A stretch of DNA of 64,000 nucleotides. It comes from an uncultured Bacteroidota bacterium (GTDB taxonomy: Bacteria > Bacteroidota > Bacteroidia > Chitinophagales > LD1). The position numbers were made by a program, and so were the translations under genes. Below, piece after piece: positions 25,512 through 34,982 of the stretch; positions within the stretch are counted from its first letter, which is position 1; every line of letters starts with the position of its first letter. The stretch spans positions 20,798 to 84,797 of the forward strand of contig CALAYL010000004.1 of assembly GCA_937894725.1 (NCBI GenBank), given 5' to 3'. Below the pieces are notes generated by a model that saw nothing but the letters and a program-made list of their open reading frames with translations, searched no databases and was not told the DNA's origin.

Positions 25512-26507
25512 ATGAATCAGATTGTAGTGAGTGGCGTGCGCCCAACCGGAAATCAACACTTAGGAAACTATTTTGGAGCGGTGCTAAACTTTGTGAAAAT
25601 GCAACAGGAGTACCCTAACTGCTACTTTTTTGTGGCAGACTACCACTCGCTCACCACGCACCCTACACCTGGCGATTTGAGTAGCCATGTGGAGCAAACG
25701 CTCATCGAATACCTCGCTTGTGGTCTAGATCCTAATAAATCTACACTCTATGTGCAAAGCGATGTGCCACAGATAGCCGAAATGTATTTGCTCTTTAATA
25801 TGCTAGCATATTTGGGTGAATTAGAGAAGGTGCCTACATTTAAAGATAAAGTACGCTCACAACCCAATAATGTAAATGCCGGTTTGCTGACTTATCCAGT
25901 GCTAATGGCGGTAGATATTTTGATTCATAAAGCAGAAAAAGTACCCGTAGGCAAAGATCAAATGCAACACATTGAGATGACGAGAAATTTTGGCAATCGA
26001 TTTAACCACATTTATGGGGTGGAATATTTCAAAGAGCCAAAAGGCTTTTTTTATGGAGAAAATCCAGTATCTGTGCCTAGCCTAGATGGGCAGGGCAAAA
26101 TGAGCAAATCGAAAGGCGAAAATACTTGTATTTATTTGAGCGACTCGGCCGAAACTATTCGTAAAAAAGTAATGCGTGCTACTACCGATAGTGGCCCTAC
26201 TGTACCCAATCAACCTAAAACAGAAGCTATCGAAAATATTTTTGAATTGATGCGTTTGGCAGCTACACCGGATACTATCACACATTTTGAAGAAAGCTAC
26301 AACAATTGTACTATCCGCTATGGCGATATGAAAAAGCAGATAGCAGAAGATTTGATTTTACTCGTAAATCCGATTAGAGAAAAAATCGAATTTTATAAAA
26401 ACAACAAAACACTTTTAGCAGAAATAAAAGCTGCTGGGGGCGAAAAAGCAAGAGCTTCAGCTCAAAAAACAGTAAAAGAAGTGCGTGAAATAATTGGTTT
26501 GAAATAA
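25512..26507 (+). CDS. trpS: Tryptophanyl-tRNA synthetase
   Basis: This 331-residue class I synthetase has the HIGH-type motif as T-G-N-Q-H-L-G-N-Y and the KMSKS motif as G-K-M-S-K-S-K-G-E. It also has the tryptophan pocket signature G-V-R-P-T-G near the start and Y-P-V-L-M-A-V-D-I-L. It charges tRNA-Trp. The length is normal. It is transcribed from the region between it and gatC. Confidence 0.96.
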   Translation: MNQIVVSGVRPTGNQHLGNYFGAVLNFVKMQQEYPNCYFFVADYHSLTTHPTPGDLSSHVEQTLIEYLACGLDPNKSTLYVQSDVPQIAEMYLLFNMLAYLGELEKVPTFKDKVRSQPNNVNAGLLTYPVLMAVDILIHKAEKVPVGKDQMQHIEMTRNFGNRFNHIYGVEYFKEPKGFFYGENPVSVPSLDGQGKMSKSKGENTCIYLSDSAETIRKKVMRATTDSGPTVPNQPKTEAIENIFELMRLAATPDTITHFEESYNNCTIRYGDMKKQIAEDLILLVNPIREKIEFYKNNKTLLAEIKAAGGEKARASAQKTVKEVREIIGLK

Positions 26508-26512
26508 ATTTG
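26505..26512 (+). promoter_or_regulatory. -7 promoter element of the deoxynucleoside kinase gene
   Basis: TAAATTTG matches TAnnTTTG perfectly, is followed by C, and overlaps the trpS stop codon. It lies about 49 bases before the kinase start. The -33 partner is not obvious. Confidence 0.45.
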
Positions 26513-26560
26513 CTGTAAATTGGCGACTACCTAAAAAAAACACTACCCAAAACCATCACT

Positions 26561-27208
26561 ATGGCTAAAACCAAACAACCCAAAGAAAAAATAAAACATA
26601 TCGCCATAGCAGGAAACATAGGTGCAGGAAAAACGACCCTGACTAAAATGCTTGCCAAACAGTTTGGCTGGGAACCGAACTATGAAGATGTAGAAAACAA
26701 TCCGTATCTCAATGATTTTTATGAGGACATGCCTCGATGGTCATTTAACCTTCAGATATTTTTCTTGAATTCTCGTTTTAAACAAATCATCGAAATTCAG
26801 AAAGGGGAAAATATAGTGATACAGGATAGAACTATACATGAAGACGCTTGTATTTTCGCGCCAAACCTACATGCTATGGGCTTAATGAGTACAAGAGATT
26901 TTGAAAATTATAGTCGTCTTTTTGAAACGATCAATAGCATGATAAAGCCGCCTGACTTATTGATTTATTTAAAAGCATCTGTACCTACGCTCGTCAATCA
27001 AATACAAAAAAGAGGACGGGAGTATGAAGACAATTTGCGCTTAGATTATTTGAAGCGACTCAATGAGTTTTATGAAAAATGGATTAGCACCTACAGCGAA
27101 GGTCGTGTACTCGTGATAGATGTAGATAAGTTCAACTTTGTAGATGAAAAATCGGCTCTCACAGAAGTGATAAACAAGGTGAGCGCTGAATTACATGGGC
27201 TATTCTAA
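26561..27208 (+). CDS. Deoxynucleoside kinase
   Basis: This 215-residue enzyme phosphorylates deoxynucleosides in the salvage pathway. The P-loop is IAGNIGAGKTT. W-S-F-N-L-Q-I-F-F-L-N-S-R-F and V-I-Q-D-R-T-I-H-E-D fit the substrate-site and DRS-type motifs of the dNK/dGK family, and R-G-R-E-Y-E is the lid. It may act on deoxyadenosine or deoxyguanosine, but specificity cannot be read. It is alone between trpS and a terminator. Confidence 0.9.
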   Translation: MAKTKQPKEKIKHIAIAGNIGAGKTTLTKMLAKQFGWEPNYEDVENNPYLNDFYEDMPRWSFNLQIFFLNSRFKQIIEIQKGENIVIQDRTIHEDACIFAPNLHAMGLMSTRDFENYSRLFETINSMIKPPDLLIYLKASVPTLVNQIQKRGREYEDNLRLDYLKRLNEFYEKWISTYSEGRVLVIDVDKFNFVDEKSALTEVINKVSAELHGLF

Positions 27209-27217
27209 GTTTAGCTT

Positions 27218-28423
27218 TTATAAAGCAATTCGCTTTATTTTAGCCATATAGAAACCATCAAAGTCAGTATTGACACCTGGTACTAACGTTTTATTTTCGA
27301 TAAGTTGGAATGACTTGTTTTGTGCTAAAAAAGCATTGACCACATCGCTGTTTTCTTGAGACAATATGCTACAAGTAGCATAGACCAACTCTCCTCCTAC
27401 CGCCACCAATGCGGCATTGGCTTGTAGAATCGAAAGTTGCTGAACCGCCATATGTTGAATAAAATCGGCTTCTAAATTCCACTTGTTTTCTGGATTTCGT
27501 TTTATAACTCCACTCCCACTGCAAGGCGCATCTACTATCACCAAATCAGCACTAGATTTATGTTTCGTAAAAAAATTATCGTCTATTGGAAAAGTGGAGA
27601 TGCAGGTAGCCTTTGCCTTAGCAGCTCTACGCAGGAGCGTTTCGAGCTTTTTAGGATATATATCCAACGACAATATCAGTCCATCATTTTTGATCAGCTG
27701 GGCGAGGTAGAGCGACTTGCCACCCGCACCTGCACAAGCATCTATGATTTTCATACCCGTTTTTGGCTGAGCAAAAAGTACGACTTGCTGTGATGATACA
27801 TCTTGAAATTCAAAGCAGCCCGATTGATAACTTTGGTGATTTGTCAATTTCTTTCGAACCCGGAGTAGCAACGCATCAGGACTCTCTTTCACCACTTGTG
27901 TATCTATCCCATCTCGTGTGAGTTCTTTTCTAAGAGAAACCAAATCAAAGACTAGCGTATTGACTCGCAAGCAAACAGCTGCTTCTTCATTCAATGCATC
28001 AGCTATTTTTGTCCAGTTAGTATTAAACTGTTTTCGCCCTTCTGTATAAAAATAGTCTGTAAACGAAGCAGTAACCGCATGGTCGAATGTATTACTGTCA
28101 TTCGTTTTTATAAGTTGAATATCCTCTTCTTCGATTCCATACCAAGTTGGTATTTCTATTTTTTTTGTAATAAGCATCGCTGCCAATACTTTTCGCGTAT
28201 CTATCTCGCTAGCTACATTTTCTACACCTGCTAAGGTAGTATAATAGCGTAAAAACCGAATGATATCAAACACACTACTCGCTATAAAATGGCGATCTTT
28301 TGCCCCAAGTTTTTTATTTGACTGGAGTGTGTTATCTATCGTTTTGCCGAGGTGCGACTTATGGACTAATACAGCGGAAAGGATGAAAACGACTGCTTCG
28401 CAGTTGACACGGTAAATCTTCAA
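27218..28423 (-). CDS. RsmB/NOP2/Sun-type RNA m5C methyltransferase
   Basis: This 401-residue SAM-dependent enzyme has an N-terminal helical RNA-binding part (NusB-like, reduced) and a catalytic Rossmann domain from about residue 215. SAM motif I is A-C-A-G-A-G-G-K-S. The catalytic motifs are D-A-P-C-S-G-S-G (Cys) and Y-A-T-C-S-I (nucleophile Cys). It methylates cytosine C5 in rRNA or tRNA, and the exact target is unknown. It follows the FG-GAP gene by 6 bases, so the two are probably co-transcribed. Confidence 0.9.
   Translation of the reverse strand: MKIYRVNCEAVVFILSAVLVHKSHLGKTIDNTLQSNKKLGAKDRHFIASSVFDIIRFLRYYTTLAGVENVASEIDTRKVLAAMLITKKIEIPTWYGIEEEDIQLIKTNDSNTFDHAVTASFTDYFYTEGRKQFNTNWTKIADALNEEAAVCLRVNTLVFDLVSLRKELTRDGIDTQVVKESPDALLLRVRKKLTNHQSYQSGCFEFQDVSSQQVVLFAQPKTGMKIIDACAGAGGKSLYLAQLIKNDGLILSLDIYPKKLETLLRRAAKAKATCISTFPIDDNFFTKHKSSADLVIVDAPCSGSGVIKRNPENKWNLEADFIQHMAVQQLSILQANAALVAVGGELVYATCSILSQENSDVVNAFLAQNKSFQLIENKTLVPGVNTDFDGFYMAKIKRIAL
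27220..27241 (+). terminator. Terminator of the deoxynucleoside kinase gene
   Basis: A 7-bp perfect stem, ATAAAGC/GCTTTAT, encloses a 5-nt loop and is followed by TTT. It lies 11 bases past the kinase stop and inside the last codons of the convergent methyltransferase gene. Confidence 0.65.
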
Positions 28424-28429
28424 TATCTT

Positions 28430-30640
28430 TTACTTTATAATTACAAACCTACGAGAAATAACCGATTCATCATTGCCCACCTTGATAATGTATGAACCTG
28501 GCGCTAATTCTTGCATTGAAAACGTAGCTCGCATTTCAGCCATAGCTTGTTCGTGCACTTTTTGCCCTGCTAACGAATAGACTTCCAGCCTTCCATTTTT
28601 GTATTCTTTTTCCAATTCAATGTTCACCACACCTCTACTCGGGTTTGGGTAGATTTTCACTGCATCAATGTGGAATATTATTTCATTTATAGCCACATTA
28701 TTGCTCGCTTTCCAAGCTGAGTCAGAAAAAAGCTGTATTCCACCAGCTATGTTGCCTATCAGATAATCATTCACCCCATCGCCATTGATGTCGTCAACAC
28801 TTACTGTGGTCGTTCGCCCTTGTTTTGATTCTAATAAATTGGAATCTACAAGCATAAAATTGCCCGCTCTATACTTATTAGAATCGATAACATATTTATA
28901 CACAAATCCTCTCTCTGAGCCACTATATAAATAGCGAATGCCGTTTTCATCATTCACACTTGGATTGGCATTGCCTGTCAAAAGATTGATGTAATATTCG
29001 TTTACCCGCACTCCGCCTAGTTGTGCATTCACAGAGTCAATATGAAATTTCGGAAGTGATTTTGTACCAAAATTCCAATAATATTGTACGTAGCCGTCAC
29101 GAGTACCTACAAGTATATCCATTAGCCCATCTTTATTTAAGTCATACAGTAGCGGACGAGCATTTTGGCCTACATCTATACCTGCCATTTGGGGTGTAGT
29201 GACCGTAGTGAATGGCGTAGTGGTACCGTTATTTTTAAAATAGTGCATATAGCCATAATTGTCGCCTATCAGCATATCGGGAAGAGAGTCACCATCAAGG
29301 TCGCCAAAGGTGGGGTATAGCCCATTATAATTCATTATAGAAAGCCCACACCAATCTCTGCTCACTAATTCAAACTTAGCGGTATCATTAGTGCTTACAT
29401 TCTTCAAGAAAGCAATGTGTGTTTTGGGAATACCGCTGCTGTGGTATTGACCACTATTCCCTACTAATATGTCTTTCTTTCCATCGCCATCTATATCATA
29501 AATCATAGGTTTTGAATTGCTACCCACGTCAAACAATTGATTTACAAAAAAAGTATCTCCTGCATACGCAAATTCATTTACGCCATTTAATTTTTTGTTT
29601 TTATACAATTGTATAGACTTTACATCTTCTGATACACCCAACTGAAAATCTGCATAATATGGCGCTATCAAAAGATCTTTTCGATTATCAAAATTTACAT
29701 CGAGCTCATAGGCAGCCGGAAAAATAGGCATTTGGATAGGCGTATTATATTTTGGAAAAAAGGTATCAATTTGATTTATCGTTGCAAATCCAGTATCTCC
29801 TGCATTTTTCAAAAAAACCATGTTGTTGAAACTCACATCACTAGTCAGTAAATCAATATCTCCGTCTAAATCATAATCAAATGGAAAAAGAGTGCCGCCT
29901 TGGTGTCTCGAACCTGTAGATTTTGGCGGTGCAAATCCATTTTTGCAATATCCAAGAGAATAAGTAAAGCTAGTTGAGCCTAGTTCTGCTACTCCTCCCC
30001 AGCAGGTAGATATGAGCTCATATTTTAATGAATCTAAACCAAAACCGTACTCTAATGACCTGTTTTCATAATATTCAATAAATGCTCCTGTACCAAAATC
30101 AAACATCAGTATATCTAAATCACCATCTCCATTTACATCTACAAATCCAGGTAAATTATCTCTATTTCCTCCAAAATTTGAATCGAATCCAGCAAAAGGA
30201 TATGTAAGCTCAATACCGGGTTTAAATGCTAATTTGCCATTGACTAACACACCCTTTCGATACTCAATACCAGTATTGATAAGCGCAAAAATATCCGGTA
30301 TTCCATCTTTGTTGTAATCTCTGATTGCTAACCATCCACCATACAAATCGGTAGGAAAAGAAAGCTCATACTGTGGTGCATAGAGATAAGTAGGGTATTT
30401 TCCAGGGCCTTGATTAATGAAGGTGGATACCTTTTCGGTATATTTTTCGTAAATCATCAAATCTAGATAACTATCACCATTTAGGTTTAATGCTGCTATT
30501 ATGGGTGAGTTGATTCCTCCTGCTAATGGATTTTGTATAACATTTTGATTTTCAGTCAATACAATACTACCAATTTGCTTTTTTTGGGCATAGGCAAACA
30601 GTGTATTAATCAATAGAAAAAAGAGAAGCGATTTTCGCAT
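28430..30640 (-). CDS. FG-GAP/VCBS repeat protein, type IX secretion cargo (type A)
   Basis: This 736-residue secreted protein has a signal peptide ending near A-Y-A-Q and at least seven calcium-binding repeat loops. Examples are D-L-N-K-D-G-L-M-D-I, D-V-N-G-D-G-D-L-D-I, D-I-D-G-D-G-K-K-D-I and D-I-N-G-D-G-V-N-D-Y. They are consistent with a seven-bladed beta-propeller like integrin alpha. The C-terminal 80 residues form a type A sorting domain (Y-P-N-P-S-R-G-V, then L-A-P-G-S-Y-I-I-K-V, ending V-I-I-K). It is probably anchored at the cell surface as an adhesin or binding protein. Confidence 0.9.
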   Translation of the reverse strand: MRKSLLFFLLINTLFAYAQKKQIGSIVLTENQNVIQNPLAGGINSPIIAALNLNGDSYLDLMIYEKYTEKVSTFINQGPGKYPTYLYAPQYELSFPTDLYGGWLAIRDYNKDGIPDIFALINTGIEYRKGVLVNGKLAFKPGIELTYPFAGFDSNFGGNRDNLPGFVDVNGDGDLDILMFDFGTGAFIEYYENRSLEYGFGLDSLKYELISTCWGGVAELGSTSFTYSLGYCKNGFAPPKSTGSRHQGGTLFPFDYDLDGDIDLLTSDVSFNNMVFLKNAGDTGFATINQIDTFFPKYNTPIQMPIFPAAYELDVNFDNRKDLLIAPYYADFQLGVSEDVKSIQLYKNKKLNGVNEFAYAGDTFFVNQLFDVGSNSKPMIYDIDGDGKKDILVGNSGQYHSSGIPKTHIAFLKNVSTNDTAKFELVSRDWCGLSIMNYNGLYPTFGDLDGDSLPDMLIGDNYGYMHYFKNNGTTTPFTTVTTPQMAGIDVGQNARPLLYDLNKDGLMDILVGTRDGYVQYYWNFGTKSLPKFHIDSVNAQLGGVRVNEYYINLLTGNANPSVNDENGIRYLYSGSERGFVYKYVIDSNKYRAGNFMLVDSNLLESKQGRTTTVSVDDINGDGVNDYLIGNIAGGIQLFSDSAWKASNNVAINEIIFHIDAVKIYPNPSRGVVNIELEKEYKNGRLEVYSLAGQKVHEQAMAEMRATFSMQELAPGSYIIKVGNDESVISRRFVIIK

Positions 30641-30692
30641 AAATGGATTTTTACCTAAGATACAAAAATTAGAAAAAAAGGTTGCACGAAAC

Positions 30693-30723
30693 CAAATATA
30701 TTAAAATGGATAACCTACTCCAA
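30693..30723 (-). promoter_or_regulatory. Promoter of the FG-GAP cargo gene
   Basis: On the minus strand, TATATTTG (30700-30693) is a perfect -7 element. A TTG at 30723-30721 lies 20 bases upstream, as expected for the -33 element. The start codon is about 53 bases downstream. The elements overlap the end of the upstream tamL gene. Confidence 0.5.
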
Positions 30724-33019
30724 GCTGAAATTGCCCAGCTTTAATAAACCATTTGTTGTCGCTATGGATACGAGGGTCACGAATCGGCACACCATAATCG
30801 AGGCGTATGACAAAGTAGCTAAAGTCAAGCCTCACACCAGCACCAAAATTCATCGCAAACTCATTCCAAAATCGATTCAAAGCAAAATTGGCATTGGGTC
30901 GTTGTGGGTCATTGTTGAGTAGCCAAACATTACCAACATCAAGAAATACAGCCGTTTTGAGCCATTTATATACGTCAATTCGCAACTCAGCATTGAGCTC
31001 AATTTTGACATCTCCCGTTTGATTAAAAAATCCAAAACGCCTTTCACCTGTAGTAAAGTCTGGTTCTGAATACGAACCTGGCCCTACCTCACGCACTCTA
31101 AATCCTCTCAAACTATTTGGCCCACCGGTATAAAACTGCTTAATAAATGGGATAGTCGTGGAGTTGCCATACGGCAGTGCTAAACCAATAAAACTTCTAC
31201 CCGCAAAACTAAAATTAGGGTGAAAGCGATAAAAGCCCCTAAAGTCATTTTCCACACGCATATACTGCGCAAACTCGCGATTGGCTATTTTAAAAGGAGG
31301 AGAATTGCCTTTGTTTATGTTTGCTAAAGCAAAACCTGCCATAAGTAGATTACCTGATGTTTCTATATTACTCCTATTGAAAATATACTTGTTGTCTGTT
31401 AAGCTCGTTTGGCTAGTGTATTCAAAGGTATAGCTTGGACCTAAAATTATTCGCTCTTGAAATGTATTGCGCAGTGAGGCATTTTCACTAAGTCGCTTAT
31501 TAAACTCATCGCCTGTTTTTGGAAAAATATATAAACTAAAGGTGAGTGGATTGATGAAATGGTGCATAAATCGATTCGGTTCCCATTCGTAGCCTATCGA
31601 AAACCCAAAATTGTGTAAATCATACAAAAATGCGCGTTGATTGCTATCTGTAAAATCAAAGCGTTGTTCATAATTATAATTGATTTTAAACTTTGTTTTA
31701 GGGCGTTTGTATCGCACATTGTTATTGATCAAAGGAAACAAAATCCTATTGACAGAATAGGAAACAGTAGCTCCAACTTGTGTGGTGATAATAGCTGCAG
31801 GTTGTTTTGACGCCACTTGAAACTGGAAGCCTGTAGTGAGATCAATCGCTAGCAGGTCAGCGTTTTTGGTTAAATTTCGATTTCGGTAGTTTATCCCCCC
31901 CGACACACCAAAAAAACCTTCAGTATTGTAATTTACTTGCCCATCAATACCCAAACTTTGTCGTTTAGCAGGCGTAAGTCGAAGTATAGCATTCAATATC
32001 TGAGCGGCAGTATCTTTTGGTTCAAACTCGATAGACACAAATTTATAGACACCATAATTAGATAATCTACTAAGCGATCGTAAATAATTTTCTTTTTGAA
32101 ACAACTGCCCTTTTTCAAAGAAAATACCATCACGAATCACCTTTGTCCGAACGAGGTCTTTCTTTCTGATATAATAAAACTCATTCTTTTGAAGGGTGTC
32201 CCTATTTGTATGCTTATTTACAGCATCACCCATACCAAAATCAGTAATGCTGTAAATATTGTTCATCCAGTATTGTAAATGTTGGGTAGAGTCACTTTGC
32301 TGACTAATAATCACATTTATTTTAACTTTATGATTGGCTATAGAGGTATCCAAATCGAAGGTTACATAATCTTTTGTAAAAAAATAAAAGCCGCTGTTTT
32401 GTAGTTCGTTTTCGATTCGCTCTCGCTCAGCTTTGAGTTTTGTCACGTCAAATCGCTGGTCAGTTTTTAGCACAGACTTAGCATGATTTTGCCACACAAT
32501 AGAATCTGTTTTATAAGTAGGCCGAGGATACATTACTGTACCTATTTTCCATGCTTCACCAGGTGTGATAGTATAAGCGACTACAGCTTTTCGTTTCTTA
32601 TAGATCACTTCATGCGTTACTTCCGCATCAAAATAACCCGAGTTTTGCATGTAATTTGCCAGTGCTTTATCAGATTTTATAGCTAAGGTCGTATCAAGAA
32701 TCACAGGGGCTTCACCTACTTTGTTTTTAATCCACCAGTTAAATTTATTCTCTTTGGGTTTATTGGCAGCACTATATAGCCAAAGTTTGATTGGAAAAAG
32801 TCCAAATGCGCGTTTGTTAGGTTTCTGAATCGCAATTTTTTTTACTTCTTCCTTGAGCTTTTGACGCTCTTCTATTTTTTTGTATCCTATAATGTTTATC
32901 TTATTGGCATTGAGCAAATACGCTCCTTCGGGCAATCGCTTGGTAGTAGAGCATGACTGCTGAATAAGCAGTATTGCTATGGCCAAACCTATTTGAAATA
33001 TGTATTTGCGTGTTTTCAA
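30701..33019 (-). CDS. tamL: BamA/TamA-type outer-membrane lipoprotein (TamL)
   Basis: This 772-residue Omp85 protein has a lipoprotein signal with lipobox Q-Q-S-C (Cys at residue 23), then S-T-T-K-R-L-P-E-G-A-Y-L-L, the usual start of TamL in this phylum. POTRA domains fill about residues 40-330, and a C-terminal 16-strand barrel ends in a terminal Phe (G-V-G-Y-P-F). The barrel contains the lid-type motif L-R-G-F-R, here S-L-R-G-F-R-V-R-E-V-G. TamL pairs with TamB for envelope lipid or protein transfer. No tamB gene is visible. Confidence 0.9.
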   Translation of the reverse strand: MKTRKYIFQIGLAIAILLIQQSCSTTKRLPEGAYLLNANKINIIGYKKIEERQKLKEEVKKIAIQKPNKRAFGLFPIKLWLYSAANKPKENKFNWWIKNKVGEAPVILDTTLAIKSDKALANYMQNSGYFDAEVTHEVIYKKRKAVVAYTITPGEAWKIGTVMYPRPTYKTDSIVWQNHAKSVLKTDQRFDVTKLKAERERIENELQNSGFYFFTKDYVTFDLDTSIANHKVKINVIISQQSDSTQHLQYWMNNIYSITDFGMGDAVNKHTNRDTLQKNEFYYIRKKDLVRTKVIRDGIFFEKGQLFQKENYLRSLSRLSNYGVYKFVSIEFEPKDTAAQILNAILRLTPAKRQSLGIDGQVNYNTEGFFGVSGGINYRNRNLTKNADLLAIDLTTGFQFQVASKQPAAIITTQVGATVSYSVNRILFPLINNNVRYKRPKTKFKINYNYEQRFDFTDSNQRAFLYDLHNFGFSIGYEWEPNRFMHHFINPLTFSLYIFPKTGDEFNKRLSENASLRNTFQERIILGPSYTFEYTSQTSLTDNKYIFNRSNIETSGNLLMAGFALANINKGNSPPFKIANREFAQYMRVENDFRGFYRFHPNFSFAGRSFIGLALPYGNSTTIPFIKQFYTGGPNSLRGFRVREVGPGSYSEPDFTTGERRFGFFNQTGDVKIELNAELRIDVYKWLKTAVFLDVGNVWLLNNDPQRPNANFALNRFWNEFAMNFGAGVRLDFSYFVIRLDYGVPIRDPRIHSDNKWFIKAGQFQLGVGYPF

Positions 33020-33055
33020 TAGTGTAACAAACTATTTTTCTATTTTTAAATTCAA

Positions 33056-33784
33056 ATGCTGTCTAAAAATCAAATAAAATATATCCAATCGCTTCATCAA
33101 AAAAAGCACCGGCAAATGTACGGTTATTTTTTGGTGGAGGGGCGAAAGAGTGTAGAAGATTTAATCTCTAGCAATTTTGAAATCCACACAATCTATGCCA
33201 CAAACCAATGGAATGGGCTTCAATCTTCCATATTGGGCGAAAAAGTTGAAATCGTAGATGCCGCTTCACTTCAGAAAATAGCCACTCATCAGCATCCTGA
33301 CGAAGTAGTAGCTTTAGTCAAAATACCATCTATTGAACTGCCCACTACATTGCCCTCCGGGAAATATATCGTACTCGACAGTATCAATGACCCTGGCAAT
33401 GCAGGCACGATTATCCGTACTGCAGATTGGTTTGGCTGGGATGGTGTCATTTTTTTAGAAAACTGTGTTGATATTTTTAACCCCAAAACTGTCAATGCAG
33501 CCAAAGGCTCTCTTTTTAATATTCCTATTTATCAAAGTACTGCCACTCTTTTGTTTTCTAGCGCTAGTATGCACGCTGTTTATGGCGCTTTTTTAGATGG
33601 CGAAGCATTTGACAAAATCGAAAAAAATGAAAATACACTTCTCATCATCGGAAATGAAGCCAACGGTATAGCGGAAAGTGTTTCTTCATTTGTCCAAAAA
33701 AAAATCAGCATTCCCAAAAAAGGGAATGCGGAATCATTGAATGCTGGTGTAGCAGCGGCTGTGTTGATGAGCCAATGGCCTTAA
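33056..33784 (+). CDS. SpoU/TrmH family RNA 2'-O-methyltransferase
   Basis: This 242-residue SPOUT enzyme has an N-terminal RNA substrate-binding domain (about residues 1-90). Motif 1 is N-D-P-G-N-A-G-T-I-I-R-T-A. Motif 2 is I-G-N-E-A-N-G-I. Motif 3 is I-P-K-K-G-N-A-E-S-L-N-A-G-V-A. It forms a trefoil knot and methylates ribose in rRNA or tRNA; RlmB-like and TrmH-like activities cannot be separated here. It is divergent from tamL with a 36-bp gap. Confidence 0.92.
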   Translation: MLSKNQIKYIQSLHQKKHRQMYGYFLVEGRKSVEDLISSNFEIHTIYATNQWNGLQSSILGEKVEIVDAASLQKIATHQHPDEVVALVKIPSIELPTTLPSGKYIVLDSINDPGNAGTIIRTADWFGWDGVIFLENCVDIFNPKTVNAAKGSLFNIPIYQSTATLLFSSASMHAVYGAFLDGEAFDKIEKNENTLLIIGNEANGIAESVSSFVQKKISIPKKGNAESLNAGVAAAVLMSQWP

Positions 33785-33802
33785 TTTTTGTCTTTTTAGA
33801 AA

Positions 33803-33838
33803 AGAATAAAACTAGGCTATGTATTTGGTGTTTATTCT
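33803..33838. terminator. Possible AT-rich bidirectional terminator
   Basis: The 8-bp perfect stem AGAATAAA/TTTATTCT has a 20-nt loop and lies between convergent genes. It reaches the stop codon of the minus-strand barrel gene. The stem is AT-rich and therefore weak. Confidence 0.35.
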
Positions 33839-34838
33839 ATTTCAAAGGAGACTCAAATATCTTTTTAGACAAATTAAAAACCAAACCGATATTAAATCCA
33901 ATAGCACTAAAGTTTGCCGCTGTTCGCAGAGTTTGACGAGGTTTACTCTCATCTACATATTTTTTATTCGGGTCTTTCACCAATGGTTCTCTTTCTTTTC
34001 CAAAACGCTCTGTATTGCTGTTTTCGTCAAGTCTATCCACAAACTCTGTAATAGTGCTATATTGAGTTAGTGATTTTAGTGTATTTTGAGTAACTCCATC
34101 TATCGTTAAATCATACTTGTTAATTGTAGATTTTTGCGTTCTTACAAATAAGTATTGGCCATTCATTTCGGCAAAAATACTGATGAGTGGAATAGGCGTA
34201 TAGTTGACTCCCACACTTCCATTTATCCCCAAGGATATGGTTGATTGCGTTCTTACTCTAATATCTGTTTTCACATTCCCTAAAATAGAATTGGGAGCTG
34301 CGATATTTAACTCATGTGTTGTAGCTCCATATACAGGTAGCGATAGACCTAACCTAGCAAAAGGGGCAACTTTAGCTTCAGGTTTTGCTGCCCTTAGATA
34401 GAGCGAAGGCATCAAACTCAAACCAAAACTGCTGGTGGTGGTATTTAAAATTGAATTTGCGCCTAATAAAGGAGAGTCGCTAGTTTTTGATGTTGATTTT
34501 ATAGTTGCCCCTTTGAGATAAGCGATGCCCATTTCCACACCAAAATAAGGATTTATCATATATCCCCCAGTGATATTTACATTGACTCCTCTAGCATATC
34601 CATCGTTTACATTCGCTATAAAGCGACCTCCTGAAGTATCGCTTAAATCTTGTTTTACCAAAGGAAGAATAACGCTATAAGCAGGGTCAGGACTAACGCC
34701 TGGCTGAAAAGTGAGTACTTGTCCTGTTTTTTGAAAGGCATTCCATGAATACCCCGTACCGATTCGGATATAGCCATTTTGAGCTTGCACAGCGATGAGC
34801 GCGCTGATAGTCGCAATAGAGAGTAATATCTTTTTCAT
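33837..34838 (-). CDS. Outer-membrane beta-barrel protein
   Basis: This 333-residue protein has a signal peptide (to about residue 19, V-Q-A-Q). The body is made of alternating hydrophobic strands, with G-Y-I-R-I-G-T-G-Y-S and V-N-I-T-G-G-Y-M-I-N-P-Y-F-G-V-E-M-G. It ends in V-G-V-N-Y-T..and a final strand pattern N-I-G-L-V-F-N-L, then a short charged tail. It resembles a small OmpW/OmpX-size porin-like barrel. Function is unknown. It lies 145 bases downstream of the beta-oxidation operon on the same strand. Confidence 0.75.
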   Translation of the reverse strand: MKKILLSIATISALIAVQAQNGYIRIGTGYSWNAFQKTGQVLTFQPGVSPDPAYSVILPLVKQDLSDTSGGRFIANVNDGYARGVNVNITGGYMINPYFGVEMGIAYLKGATIKSTSKTSDSPLLGANSILNTTTSSFGLSLMPSLYLRAAKPEAKVAPFARLGLSLPVYGATTHELNIAAPNSILGNVKTDIRVRTQSTISLGINGSVGVNYTPIPLISIFAEMNGQYLFVRTQKSTINKYDLTIDGVTQNTLKSLTQYSTITEFVDRLDENSNTERFGKEREPLVKDPNKKYVDESKPRQTLRTAANFSAIGFNIGLVFNLSKKIFESPLK

Positions 34839-34982
34839 AATGTTGGTTTTGGTTTTGATATAATGAAACTACCTAATTTCTTTTTGAAAACAAATTTTTC
34901 AAAAAGAAAAGAAGCCATGTCTCTAAATCAAAACACGCAAAATTTTTTAAAAATTTTACTTGTTTTAGCAATCATAAAGATT

